Assembly (NCBI RefSeq): GCF_037975245.1
Contig: NC_092568.1
Location: 35,024,501 to 35,088,500 of the forward strand
Source: Apostichopus japonicus
Lineage: Eukaryota > Echinodermata > Holothuroidea > Aspidochirotida > Stichopodidae
DNA length: 64,000 nucleotides
Direction: 5' to 3'
Made by a program: the position numbers and the translations under genes. Positions within the stretch are counted from its first letter, which is position 1, and each line of letters begins with the position of its first letter. The notes under the pieces are model-generated. The model saw nothing but the letters and a program-made list of their open reading frames with translations, had not been told where the DNA came from and searched no databases. Positions 34,801-49,800 of this stretch are shown here, in pieces.

Positions 34801-37800
34801 CAAAATGCATTGTACTAATGGACAAATTGAAGGTAAGTATTGAAACTGTGTCACATCTGCTTGTTTGTATGTTTTTTGTTTGTTTTTGTTTTTTTTAGCC
34901 ATCATTTATTGTCAAATCTTTTGCCATAATAACAAACTTATATGAAAACATATATATGACACTAAATAACTGTTTGATTACAACTATTCAATATTCAAAG
35001 AGCATAGCACAATTACTAAAAGTGTCTCTCATGAGATTGTATGATAGAGGTCCCTGATGTTTACCATGATCTAAATGTTTCTCAACTTCTCAAATTTTAA
35101 TTTAATCAAAAAAATTTTTGGAAAAAATATAAATTTAAAATGCTAATTCTAAACATGAAATAAAGATACACAATGCATTGTACTAATGGCCAAATTGAAT
35201 GTAAGTACTGATCCTGTGTCACATCTGTTTGTTTGTATGTTATTGTCAAATGACACATGCGACTTTTACGTCTGTCATATTGTCCCCTCACCTTTGCAAT
35301 GTCACTAATCAGAAGACTGAATGTGCCATAGTCAAACCAGCTCGATGCATCACTTCTGTTCCTGGCGAGGCGCTGTGGAGATACCGGATAAAGAAAATAA
35401 CCATTATCTTATATTTCATAAACTTTAAAAGATAGATTACATAAAAGATGAAAGATATTGTCCACTGACGACAAAGGACGATATCCTGCTGAAAAATTTT
35501 GCGTCAAATATCATTTTATATAACATTTCTATAACTGCATTTGACCAGATATGATGTAATGGACGCACACTGACTAATTGGCTTTATTCTTTTCTTGAAA
35601 ATGTAAATCCAATTTTCTACCTTGTATGTTATAATTGCATTCACTTCAGAAATTAGGATTGTGATAACTTCACATTCACTTTGGTAAATTGGAACCTTAT
35701 CTAATCAAAGGTCAAAACAATAAGTGACGGAGAAAAAAGAAGAAAAAAAACTGTTTGCTTCAGTGTGAATATGACATCAGACCTGTTTGTTACAAGTTCA
35801 CTTGTGGCACAAAGTGTGACAAATTTCAACCATAAAAATCTCAGAAAGACTACGAAATGAATTGAGAGCGAAATTCCGCTGGAATGCTTAGAACAGTTTC
35901 CTCTTACACCAGTTAATAATTATTTCTCTCCTGAACTAATCTGTTGAAGTGCACAGACCTCTAAAGGAAAGTGAAGTAAGTATACCAAGAAACTAGCGTG
36001 TTGTATCAAATGATAACAGCTGAAAAGAAAACAGTTTGATCATGATGTCCTTCACATTAAAAATGTCCAACTATTCAATATGACATGATGATGTTGTTTT
36101 ACGTGGGTGGATGGGAGTCTTGGGCAGAGATCGATCAAGCTACTGCCTTACAGTACGAGCGCTAGGTCTGTGGATGTTTATACTCAAAATGACCTCGTTT
36201 ATAACCTAATTAACCGAGCTTATAGAATTGATAATTGGATGGAAAACCGTGGCAATCTGACGATTTCATCAGAGGAGGAATATCTAATCAATTTAATTGA
36301 AAGATGTGACATGTTTTGATCGGTTTGGTTTAGTTTACTGTTGTACAGTCGAAAAGAAAGAACCAGATGGGGGTATGGGAGTTTTTCATAAAGGATCGTA
36401 AGAAAGAGAGGCTAAAACACAGAAATCAGAAATCATATTAAATTGTTGGAAAATACTAGTCAAAGACATTATTTAACCTGTATTCACTTCATTGACAATA
36501 CAACTAACAACTTCAAAATTCCTCTGGGAAAATGCAATTTCTGAGATCAATGATTCGACTTTGGCCATTTTGCATGGTTGAGTCAATGACTTACAGTATT
36601 CTTAATAGTTATAAGAAATAAAAAACATAAACAGCATATAAGAAAGCGATGGCCAATCTCAAGAAAATAGTGGTAAGACTGCAGAGTTACATATAAGACT
36701 ATTGAAAATCTTTGAGAGAAGTTACAAGCTACCATTGGTAACTGTTTACTCTATTGTGTTTAGCAAACAGTTCAAGCTGATTAAATGATAAATACAGATT
36801 AAATTCATCAGGAAGACTGGAGTTCTCAAAATACTCACTTTCGTTAATAAATATTGAAAATATCTTGAATGTGAGCTCATTATGTTGCTACCCCATCACT
36901 AGCAAACTAGAACCATATTCATTTATCCAAAACAGATTAATAGTTCACAGCATTTAATAACAAAGTTCTCAAAATTCTCATAGGAAAAACATAACAAATA
37001 AAATAGAACACTTACCTCCTGGTAATATTTGGAAGCCAACTCAAAGTTTTCGTTGACCTCCGCCTCTCGGGCAAAATGTCTCAACTGTTCGTCGGTGGTG
37101 ACCGGTGCTGGTACGGGTGTCTCATCCTCCAGGGAGAGGGCCTGCCCGAGGCCTACGTGCATCTGGTCTACCAGGAATACGTACAACTCGCTCAAGAAGG
37201 ACTCAAGCTCATCTTGGTCCTTAAAGTTACTAGTCTTCAGGTATTTCTCTCTCACTATCTTCACTACCGAGTGCTATGTAGGGGAGGAAAATTTATGAAA
37301 AAAAAAATCCCATTAATTTAAAGGTGATGAATATTCATTAAAGTTTTTCTCCTGTGACAACAGTGCGCACTTACTTGGCATTGTAAGTTATGACAATTTA
37401 GCTTTCAACTTGTTGCATTCCTGTGATTAATATTTCAAGCAAAGGCACTTTTTAAGAAGCAGGATGGAGAGTCTGGACACCAAAACCAAACAATGTGATC
37501 CACTCTCAACCCCAATTCCTTTACATTTAGACTGTAAAAGTGTGATAATGTTTTGTCGAGTGAGTTTCACAAGTCCCTTGGGAAGGGAATATTTTAGGTG
37601 ATCACTTTCTTGGATCTGAAAAGTTGAGGAATTGCTAATTCCAGTACTTGATTATTGGTAGTATGAAACTTCACGAACTAATTTAGTGTCATGATGGGGC
37701 TTCCAGTGAGACAACCTATTCACAACATTCGTAATACTGGCAACTGAATGGTTAAATTAACATTGTCTGCTGATAAGAAGTATACAACTTAAAATATTGC

Positions 37801-40800
37801 ATAGTAAATTAACAATGCATGCTGGGTAAGAAGTATACAACTTAAAATGTTGCATGGTAAATTAATATTGTCTGCTGGCTAAGAAGTACACAACTTAAAA
37901 TGTTGCATGTTTCATTATTGTCTTTGCTTCTTCAAACTGTTTACTTTCACAAATAATACAGCACTTTAGTGCTATGTTTTTAATGTATTCAGTTTTCCCA
38001 TATAGACAGTTAAAGTTAAGTAGATATTTATCATAAATTTAAAAAGTTTGAATTCAAGTAAATATATGTATCATAATTTTTGAAGGTATCAGGAAGTCTC
38101 TAGTCTCACAGTTTTCTATTTACATGAAGCAAGGGAATGACTGCCAAGAAAATCGACCATTTCAATACAGAATCAACAAATTCTATGTCAGGGCTTTGCA
38201 TGCAAATTTATCTGTAATGAAAGCCTTGTTTGTTGACATTTCAAGACAAGAAAAAGGGATTATATTTGTTGATTCTCCCATTCTTTCCTCTCATCAATGA
38301 TGGCTTAAAATTATAATAAAATATTTGTAAAGGAAGACAATCATTCTAGTTTTTAATGGAGAGTAAATCAGACCTTTGATGACATACTGACGAAACCAAA
38401 AATATAACAATTGGCCAAAATATAGGTTTATTTCGGTTAATTTAAAGTAAGCAATTCTGCAAAGTTACCTTGATTTGTTCCTTAAATGCAAAATATTTGC
38501 CGGAGGTGTTGAGTTCATATATGAGCCTCCTCTTACGGTCTTCCATGGCTTCACCGTTACTCTGTAGCTGGTTGTTCTGAATCTCGTCACTGTACAATGT
38601 CCTGTAGAAATGGGGGGGGGGGGGGGGAGGTCAGATGGTTTTTATGAAAGATACAGAAAAAGTTAATTAACACAATATGTTAGTTATACAGATAAAGCCC
38701 ATTCAAGTAATATAGTAACTCATGTTTTTAACTCAAAGCACATTTTAACGGTGGCTTCACTGGAACAGATGGACAAATATGGATATATTTTGACAAATAT
38801 CTACAGAAGTCTAGAAATTTCCTTGTTTGAGTTTAACTCAGACACATCATCTTCACCAATGATTGGATCCCAAGAATGTAATGATACCATTCCCTCTCAC
38901 TACCCCCCACCTCACCCTCTCCCCCACCTCACCCTTACTCCCACCATCTTCCAGACCTCACCCCCCCCCTCCCCCTCCACCTCACCATCTCTCCCATGTA
39001 TAAGGTTTAATCTACAAATAGAGCTAAACAGGTCAGGCGAATATAAAGTATGAATGAATTAGAATTAAGACATGCTAACTTTTAAGCCAAGTGGATTACT
39101 ATATCGTTCAAGAATAAATTTAAAAGTGATTTGTAGAAATGGTATAAACCAGTTAGCGACAATAAAGTGAAGAGGTACACTACTATGTGATTTGACACCA
39201 GAGTATGAGAAGGCTTAGAAAGCCCAGACTTCAAGCAGACTTGATCTAAATAAAAATATGCCAAAGACAAAAATGGAATCAAGATTACCTAAATTCATCC
39301 AGGACAAGATTTCCTATTTTTGAGACCTGATGATGGAAGTCCTCTACCGCTCTTTGAGCTCCATTTGTCCTCCGAGGAAACAGAGGACGAGGTGGGATGT
39401 ACTCTGCAACTCTATAAGATAGGGAGAAAAGAAGTAACAGTAAAGAAAGAGGAACAAAATCAAAGAAACAAACAGGTGTTCCATTCAAAAGAAAGATGCA
39501 TCGGAACTCATCGGTAATGTAAATTTCCATCAACAGCCATGAAGAAAAACACTGCTCAACTCTATGGGAGAGATATTTGACAACTATGGAAGGAATGTAG
39601 TTAATAATAATAATAGTATTCCACTTTTATATACCCCTCTTTATACTAGCAATAGGTCTCAAAGCGCTTTACAGATGATATGTTACCCCTGGTCAATGAT
39701 AACCTGTCCCAGAGACAATCCCTCCAGACGGCTGCAATTATATACTGCGCCCAATGACAAGTTACCTCACAGGTACCCATTTAACCCCTGGGTGGAAGGA
39801 GGCAATTGAGACATAGCATCTTGCCCAAGGAAACAACGTAGTGAACTAGGCAGGAGTCGAACCAGCAATTCTTGGATCACGAGTCCGAGGCCTTAGCCAA
39901 TGTTCCACCACGCTCTATATATAGTTGCCTCATATAGTTCAGGCCCTACAAATGACTCCATACAAAAGGGGGTTGGGTGGGAGGGGTTTGCTTACCTACA
40001 AGTGGAGAGGGATTTACAGTTATACAGTACACCTTAATATAACATTAAAATGAAACATCAATCACTTTCGTGCCCGAAGAGAGGTAAGGCCACTTCCAGA
40101 TCATCCGTGGAATACTTATGGACCGAAATACCCGAAGGTTATCGCATTTTTGTCATTTTTCATACTGTTGGTTTGTATAGAATCCACCTTTCAAGAGACC
40201 CTGCAGTTCATACAGATATATAAATACATAAAATAACACATGAATACTTGCACTATGGAAACAGGTGTTTCAGCTCTGCCGCTCCTGAAGTCTGGAACAA
40301 TTTGCCAACAAACATCCGTAGAACAACTAATCTTATTCGTTTTTAAAAAGATTTGATGACGTACCTTTCTAGCTGCTTTTAAACTGTCATTATACTTCTT
40401 AGCCTGGTTTAACTGTTTATGTTCCTTTTTTTCACTTATTTGTTATTGTACAGCACTTCAAAATTTCTGGGTGGCGCTATATAAGTATTACGTATTATTA
40501 CGTATTATTATTACACAATGTGGACGTGCTGCATGCTCACCTGTTAGCGAGTTCCTCTGGCGCCCTCTTGGGTACCACTGGTTTCTCTAACTCAAATTCA
40601 AGCATGATGTAGGTTCTGGCTTCGTCGTACTGCATCCCCTCCAAGTTCTGTTGAGGTTGGGTCTCCGCCTCCGAAGCTGTGTCCGTACCCGGTGCGCTGG
40701 GCTTCAACATTTGAGACGGCTGCTGTTGGAAACAAAAATCATATTTAATCACTACAGATTGATACAGCTCTTAAACTCATTATCGAGGTTACTTGACAAT

Positions 40801-43800
40801 TTCCATGTCCTGACAATTTTTCTGAGGGAAGGAACATAGATACATGTATTGTGTTGGGAAAGAGTCAACTACTGTACCACATGGTACTGCAAACAGTTAT
40901 GTGATTTAAAGGGTGTGAAGACTCGCGCAAAAAGAAACGTCTAATGCCGGTAATCTAACCTAGTTTCGAATGAGGTGTAACAGAAGTTTTACACACCACC
41001 AACGATCCCAGAAAATACACACACAGCTTGCTACCGTCCGTAATTAGACACTAGTGTACAATCAGTACATACAGCTGCGGTCAATACCCCAAGCACAGTG
41101 TACAAACAATACAGCGATGGACATCTCAGGTCCAGCTAAAGATAACAAGGTATCACGTTTCATTACTGTCTGCATTTTGTAGCGACAAGAGAAAAACTTC
41201 ACTTGCAAGCAACGAAAAGTTAACTTTTTAAAGATGGTGGCACGCTGTTTGGGGCGAGTCTTCAATGCCTTTAATTTAATCTGAAAGCAAAGTCAATAGT
41301 ATTGTTTGACTACAGGCAGGTATGCTCTACTCTCCTATCCATTAATAGTAAGAAAATTTAACTCAAAGTTCCATATAGTAAAATCCATGTAGAGGAAATC
41401 AACGTCGATACAGAAAGAAAGAATTGAGCATTACTAGGATTTATTTCACAAATCAGAGAACAGTATATTAACCCTGCACAAATAGAAACGATTGCATATC
41501 GGAAAGAACATAGATGCAAAGAAACGTTTAGAGCGTCACATAACTTTTCAAAATGAGCCTTTACAGCTAGTAGACCTTGGCTGGTTGTGAAGAAAGAATA
41601 AAAATAACAGACATCTCACATATCCTACCAATCGATAAACAGACGGTTTAACTTCATCACTTGTTGTCAACAACTTTGGAAACATTCCATGAGTCAAAGT
41701 AACATGATCAAAACATTATTGAGAAAATTTAAACAACTATTCATTTCCACAAAAGATAATGCTAGATTGATTTCTTGACCTTACATTAACAAACGACCTA
41801 GATTTGACAATGGCTTTTAATTGTCCTGTTCCTTATTTATTTATCTTACTTTTACTTTTCTTCTTTTTTTTCTTCTTTTTTTCTTGGTATTTTTGTTTTT
41901 TTAGTAATTGAAGAATATTACCAACATAAATGCTTGAAAGAGTTGTGACATACTGTGGCAATAAATAGGATGTTCAACTTTCATTTTAAACTCTTGTCTT
42001 CAGTTCACAAATATACCCATGCAAAGAATTACATCCATTTAATAATCTACATTCACATATTTGTAAATAAAATAAATAGCAGCAGTTGCTTCGGATGAAA
42101 AGTGCAGTAATTTGTCAGCATTATTCATATTCAAAACACTAAACTGTGCTTTTGTAATTTATTACTAGCTACAGCTGAGCAAGATATTGAAAGATGCAGC
42201 CTTTTTATTACGACTAAGTGTACGGAAAGACTGTGGTACCTATGTTTAGCATGTAGCCTAAGACCAGACTTTTGCATTTCACATTTTTTTCTTTCTTAAT
42301 TTTATGCTGTTTGAAAAGCAGAAGCGCACAATTTAACTAAAGGAAAATTACCTATCAACTGGGTTTTAAGTGCTAAAGGAAGTGGTCCAACAAAAATATA
42401 TGAAACATGACCAATAATATCTGTCTATACAGCATAATATCACTCCTCTAAAAGGAAGAAAAAGAAACCAGGAACGACTTGTAAGAAATTAAAACGAAAG
42501 AAGAAAACTAATCCCGTGGGGATACTTGTCAGAACAGCAATGGGGCTTGGCCATCAAAATGATTCTTTAATGGAAAGGCAGACCAAGGAACTGGCAGATT
42601 GCTTTTACTCTAAATAAACTTGGTTTTCTAGTGGGGTCTTTTGAGGGCAACTTCCAAGGAAATTCTTCAAACATGATATTTAATTCACCTTCAACTATCG
42701 GACAGAGTCTGGCACAAAATTAATTTTGACATGTTATAGATCAATGATAGTTAGTAACCTTCAAGAGAACAGGTTTTAAGTTTGAATACTATGATTAGCA
42801 TGTCATAAGTGATGCGTTTAAACATCGGAAGCTTACCAATCAAAGTGGCTGAACTGCTTAGTCTAGCATACAACATGTACATATCTGTTAGTTCTTACTC
42901 CTCAGAAGTAACTTCACATTCAATATGTCATAAATGGCCTCAAATAAAACTTAGCAATTATTCCAAAGTTTTCAAGGATGTAGTTTATTCTTTATATTAA
43001 GTATAAAGATAAAATCTTTCAATTATGTTTGATAGTAAGCTCTTATGTAAATTATTGTTGTTGCTTTTAATACACTTCCCCTGTTTTTGGTATTATTATT
43101 ATATATATATTACTTTATATTATCATACGTTGACATGTGAGCCAACTTCAAGCAGGGAGGGAAATGTCAGATAGTGAGGGTTTCCCTAAGGTGAACTGTG
43201 TGTGATTTGCTAGTGTATTGTCCTGGCTGAGGCAGTCTGCCTTGGAGTATAAATGGCGAACAAGTTTATTCTAGTGTATTCGGGGGATTCAATATTTAGC
43301 CTCTTCCCGTGAAGATGATATTTTAACTCACCCTCATTTTACCTATTAACAATTGTGTAACTGCCAAGGAATACAAACTTTATGTATTATCATATTGGAT
43401 GTATACTCTAGGAGGAGACAATTTATAACCTGATATTATTGTCATTCCAGAGAAATATTACATAATTAAAATCTGCGCCTACATTTATTAATGAGAAATT
43501 CACTGAACTAAATTTTTTTAATGATGGGGGGGGGGGGCTTACAACTCTCTAGAAATAAGTACTGGACTAAGCTAACATTCTTAAACACGGTGCACTCCAA
43601 ACCATAACATTTCTTACTGGTCAACATCTTCAAGAGATGTTGAAATATAGCCTGCATTCATATTTTGTTAGACTATGACCGATCTACATAAACTTTCTGC
43701 CTAAATTTATAATCCCTTCACAACAGCCCATGATGTAAACTCAAACAGTACTAACTTTAACAGTTCATTAAAAAGCAAGAATGAGTTTCATTTTTCTTTA

Positions 43801-46800
43801 ATGCTAGAAGTGAATGCTTATCAAACTATATCTATATAGTTAGCAATAATATAAATGGTAACAATTCTATAACAAATATTAAATGCTTAAAGTGAGAGGG
43901 TTTTTTTTTTTTTTTTACTTTTAAAATGACTCTCAAATTGAGGAAGAAATGTATGTGACATATCTTGTACCTAGTTTTTAGTCTAGTACATGATCTTTGA
44001 TAGGTTGAACAAGTGATTTGAAGAATTTCTTTTTCACATGAAGTCAAATGTGAAACAAGTATGTAGTGAGAGAGAGATTATACAAATCTACAAGAAGGAC
44101 ACAGAATTACACATTACACATACACCATACAACAGTTTCACAAATAATATAAAAGAAAACAATTCTATAGAAAAAAATATGGGCAAATAGTTAGCATACA
44201 TTGGGTTCAAGGAGTACTTTAGAGTGTACCAATATGGAGGATACATGGCAGCAATTTCAATTTAAATTCTGAACTACGAGGAGGAAGTTTTGAAGTAAAT
44301 GAAGGCTCTTTTAGTCGCACTAAAAGACAAACAGAATGGTAAATGATTAATAAAAACAAACATACTTTTCTTGAACGCTAAATAGAGGTGTGAATGGATG
44401 AAAAACAAAAATCAAACATTGATACAGTGCTGAGAATATGTGAACGATGCAACTTAAAGGTGCGATGAAAAAAACAAAATCCATCCAACTAAAATATATG
44501 CATATATTCATGAAGTAGAACTGTTATAAACTCCTTTACAAGAATCAACCCATGTTAAATCTTAACATAATGAGTACCACATACGACCTTCAAGTTTACA
44601 TTTCATTGCTTTTGGGGTTTTTTTTCTTGAAATAACTTCCATAAAGGATTTATGTTGTCATATTGTGTAAATAGCCCCCCCCCCCCAGATCCCTTGAAAT
44701 GTTAAATTTCCAATGTCAGTGCAAACATTAAAGGATTTGTATCTAGCTTATATTAGTGGAAGTTGTTTAATGTTTTAACAACCAAAGTATGGCCTTGTGT
44801 CTAGGGAAATTGTATACCCGATCATCTCTGTTTCTGGTTGGGTGTGTTAGTTAAGGAATTTAGAGTAACCTTCACAGCATGTAGTTCACATAAATGACTC
44901 TGTTCAGTTGCATGAGTGAGAGAAGTCAAATAATTTGCGCAATAATATGTGACATTTACAAGGTGACAACAGCTACCTCCGTCAGTCATGTCTGATATCT
45001 ACCAAAGAAGGTGAGGGTGGGGTTGGGGTTGGGAGGGGGTTGGGGAGGAGATGTACTTTCTAGGGAAAATCTTTATAGAGAAGAAAATATCCCCATCTCT
45101 CACCTCCCCATGTAAGAACTTTTGAAAATGTTGCAGTGCACACAGAAAGATATCATACGTAATGTATAATTTATACAGAATGATTGACAGTTTAAATATA
45201 TTGCTCTTTATATTAGATGTAGGTGATTTATACCTTCTTCCCATTTCTCGGAGATAAATCCTGTAATTGCAACCAATGTTTTGTACATATAAAACATATA
45301 AAAATAATGATAAAACATAATAAATAGCAAATAAATAAAATCACAATTAAAGAACCCTACAGTATAATAAGGCAATATTGAAATGTCATTATTAAAATGG
45401 CATAAAAGGCCAGAACATAAAGTCTTTAGTGACACCTCAAGGATTCAGAATTTGTTTATGTACTTGAAAATACCTAGAAGATTGTAGCAGCTTTTTTTTT
45501 AGTTTCTTTTAGAAAACCTGGAATTTAAACTCTTTCTCTGTTAACTTTGAATACAGAAATTTCTTGTAATTGTAACCAATTTTTTGTATATCACAGGTAT
45601 GAAAATCATTAATAAGATCAAAATGCAAGGCCATACAGTATATAAACCAATATTTAGTAATATTGGAATGAAATGATTAAATACAGCATATAAACCAATA
45701 TTTAGTAATATTGCAATGTAATTACTAAATGGCATAAAGGCTTGAATCTAAAGCCTTTTAGCAAACATTTAAGGGTTCAAATCTTGAAAGTAACTTTAAA
45801 ATTTCATTTAAGTAAACAAATCTGGATTTCACCCCCTGAGTTTATCAACTCTTAACTTTGAATATCAACTCTTAACTTTGAATACACACTTTTTTTGAAA
45901 ACTAGAAAACAATGAAACACTGTTGAAAGTTATCACTCATTCATTACAATGGTGAGAAAAATCATTAGAAAATGGGTGAAAAAAAATATGTTGGCTCTAT
46001 GTTCCCAATCATAGTAAGTTCCAAATGCACACAAAGATAAAAATTGGTTAAATTTTAGTTTTGCTCGAAATCTGATCAAGTTTCACTTTCAAAATTGTAA
46101 CAACCATCAGGGATTTTTTTGGTTTCTATGGGTTGAGTCAACGAAATTTTATCAACGAGCATGTAAGTATTTTACTCCCTTTTAAAAATATTGTTGCAGA
46201 CGCTACTTATCCAATAGTTTGCTGAGTCACATTCAAGAGCACGCACACACTGACTATATGACAAAGTTGGACAAATTTTGTTGATAATCTGGCAATCTTT
46301 CAAATTGATGCAAAGCCGCAACATGGAATTATATTGTGGAAACAAAAAGAAAAATAATTTCATAATATTTAAAGAAAATATCATCTTAAAAAAAAAAGAT
46401 CTACTTTTCAGACTTCCTACCTTTTTGGTTACATCTTTGTCTTTATCTTTACCACCTTTCTCATCTTTGCCTCCTTTTCCTCCCTTCAAGAAAGGGGACG
46501 CATTCCGAAACATTGACGTAGCCACTCGTACTGCTTCTTCCGCCAAGCCTCCTTTTCTCTTTGTCTGTCAATCAAGACGTTGAAAACAATCAGCATTTCT
46601 ATCATCTTTATTTTAGCATCTGAAGAAGATCCTGCTAGGATCGAAACGTCAGGCCAACTTACTTCACACATTCTCTTACACAGGCTCTCTAGTGGATAAG
46701 CAGTTTGCCAGCAGTTTTATATTATTTTGATCTTTATTTTATGTCTAATGAAAAAAACAAAGCAAACTAAACATGTAAACTGAAAGGAGAAAAGAAAGTT

Positions 46801-49800
46801 TTGATATCAAAACAATAAAATGAATTAATTACATAATTTTGGTAATATTTTGCTGCAAAAAGAAAGTTAAATTATTTAAATTTGTATGAACATACATCCA
46901 ATCATTAACGTAAAAAAATAGTAGTAATCATTTCAGAGGCACAGGGATCAGAGGACAGACTTCTCCCTTCACCTCATCCACCCCCCGCCCCTCCTCCTCC
47001 CCCCTCCCCCATCTTTCCCTCCCTCTCTCCCAGGCAAGAGCAGAATACACAACTATGTTTTCCAAATGGCAGAACCAATTATTTTATCAGTCAAATCTAC
47101 AGATGATGCTAACAAACTCAGCACAAATAGACCAACAGAAATCAGATTACTAACTTCAGATAAACTTCACAAAACACCCACATAATTTATGTATTAAAGA
47201 AAGTGAACATAAAAATTGTCAAATTTTTACCTTTTCAAAGACTTCTTGTTCATTGAAAGCATGTACTGTGTACGCTCCACGGATCTTTTTCACTAAGAAG
47301 GAAATCGTTTGAAATGTTCACTTGAATGCATAATTTTGTAGGTAATTTCCCAGAGGATAGCTCAACATGAGAACAATAATGTAAATTCATACTTGTTAAG
47401 CACACAGCTAATGCATTGGAAAAACTATCATAAAACCATCGAGCGTAGCATAAAAAAATGCAAGTTTCCTGGGACCCACTACCCCACTCCTTTGCCTCTC
47501 CCCCCCCCCCACCACCCATCCCACAGTTTTAAAATCAGACAATACCATATTGGTTCACAATAATTCACAGATAGATAATCAAGAATTTCAAGACAACATG
47601 GTAAAAAACCTGGTGTTCCAATAGGGTAGGTGTTGTACCTTCATGCAAAACATATTGCAATCTGTCTACAGTGCTAGTACTGGGTTTTAATACATAACAA
47701 GGTCAAAACCATTCTCACCCAAAATCTGCAACATTCATTTCTTAAATACTATAGCTCAGGTTATGAAACTTTCTATTTGCTTATGTTTTGTTGTATTTTT
47801 TTATCTCATTGCTTATTTTCTCCAATGGATTCCATATAAGAGGGTGACAAACATGAACCAAATTTTGATAATTATGAAGCCACTTAATTGAGTGGTTGGA
47901 AGGACAAGCCAAGGATGTCAGCGATAATTATCAGCATTTCAATGACAATTCTATACCAGAAAGTTAAAGAATAATCCTTAAGAATGAACCTTGAGAGGTA
48001 AAATCTTATCATCTTTGATCTTAAATTGTCGTCATGGTGATGAATTTCTTTGTTGTCTTATCATATCCAAGTGTGTCAGGAATTACCTTGAAATACACGA
48101 TTAAACAGCCTAAAACATGTATTAAGTTCAACAAGCAAAGAAACATTTGTGACGCCGGTAAAAGAAGTGCAAAAGGATTAAGTGAGCCTGACGTCAGTCA
48201 AAGATCATTGCAACTATGGAGAGAAGCTTTACTTACCCCCAGGATAGAGCAGAGGGGCAAGATTGACGTAAGCAACACCATGGAAAAATATTTGGTTCTC
48301 TTCGTCCTGAAAATTGTAAAATCATGATCGAGCAGAAGTTAAAGTTAAGAAGGTTCTCGCCATTTAGGTCAAGATATAGAGATAAATAAAAATTCAAAAA
48401 CAATATAAATTGGGAGATATTTTGTAGACAAGTTACTCTTTGTTTTTCTATTGAATAAGGGATTCCCATAGTCTTGAAATTGCCAGTTAAACTGAGGTCT
48501 TTGGATTCTATTATTTAATTCAACACTGTCTTAAAACTAGTCTTTTCTCTCAATTCTATTAGTTTTTGCACCTTCAGCACCCCGTAAAGCGCATTGAACA
48601 ACTTTTGTTGGAGTCTGCGCTATATAAGACTAGTTATCATTGTATTTATTATTAATTTATGCAACTGTGAATTCGGTTCTGATTCTTTCTTTAATGACAG
48701 ATCACTAAAAAACAAACAAACTCAATAAGCTTGGGAGTTATCTTAAAGACAGAGTACTACTTCCTTTTTGTATAAAAATATACCATTGTTTTTCAAATTG
48801 CCTTAATTGGTAATTTGACACTATTTTGTGTTGTTCATACCTTGCCCTTGCCTTTACTAGCTGATGGAGTGGGCATCCTCATTACCTCCACAGGCCAAAG
48901 TCTAGTGGTTGCAATCTTGGTCTGCAAGCTGCAAGTTCAAAGAGGTGAAAAATTACATAAAAACAAATTGTCCCCAATAAAAATATAAGAGAGAAATATC
49001 ATAATTATATAAAACTTTAATGACAAACACAAACAACAAACATGCATAATGCCAAACAGCATACAGTTCCATGGTTCTTGCAAAAATATTAATGAGAAGA
49101 ATAGAGTACCTGGCTATTGACACCCCTGAGAATATATTTTAAAGCCCTTTCACAGCCAGATATATCTAAAACAGATTTAATTTGCTCAGAGCTCTGTGTA
49201 AACGCGCTCACACGATGTGTTGTTTGTGTATTGTTACGAAGTGTGCGTCATGTAAAGTTGCAGTGCTACTGCGCGTGTGCGTGTTTGTGCGAGTGTGCGT
49301 GCGTGCGTAAGTATGTGTTTGAATTTTGTTGTTTTCGTTGGTTCTGTCTTTACGGTCATTTACCGTAATTTGAGTTCAGTCAATATCAAGAACGTATTGA
49401 AGCAAGAAGTATTTCCCAGTGTTAAACCAAAGATTTTATGTAAGTTGTGCTTTAATTGATGTAACGTTGTATATTTGTTGCATACATAATTATTTATTCT
49501 GTATGATTTGGATTTATGTATTTATTCTTCAATAATTGACTTGTTCATTAATCGATTTCCTGATTAATTAATTACAAACGTATGTTTCGTTTTTATTTGT
49601 TTAGTTACCAGATTGACAGATTAGCAGATTAACAGATTAACAGATTACCAGATTACCAGATATCATAGCTAATAAACCACGAATCGACTCAACATTACAT
49701 CTGCGTTGAATAATCTTTGGATTACAGGAATACGGAATAAAGAAATCTTTATTGATTTACACTCTGGACTGAAGTTGTAACTGACGTCATCACCTGAAGA

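Noticed and set aside
41062-41265. 67-codon minus-strand ORF in the 5.7-kb CFAP70 intron
   Set aside because: Exons 11 and 12 join in phase 0 without it and the peptide shows no CFAP70-like features.
46486-46671. Alternative frame over CFAP70 exon 11 giving a helical Arg/Lys/Trp-rich peptide
   Set aside because: It looks protein-like but is out of phase with exons 10 and 12, and it would read into the repeat motif upstream.
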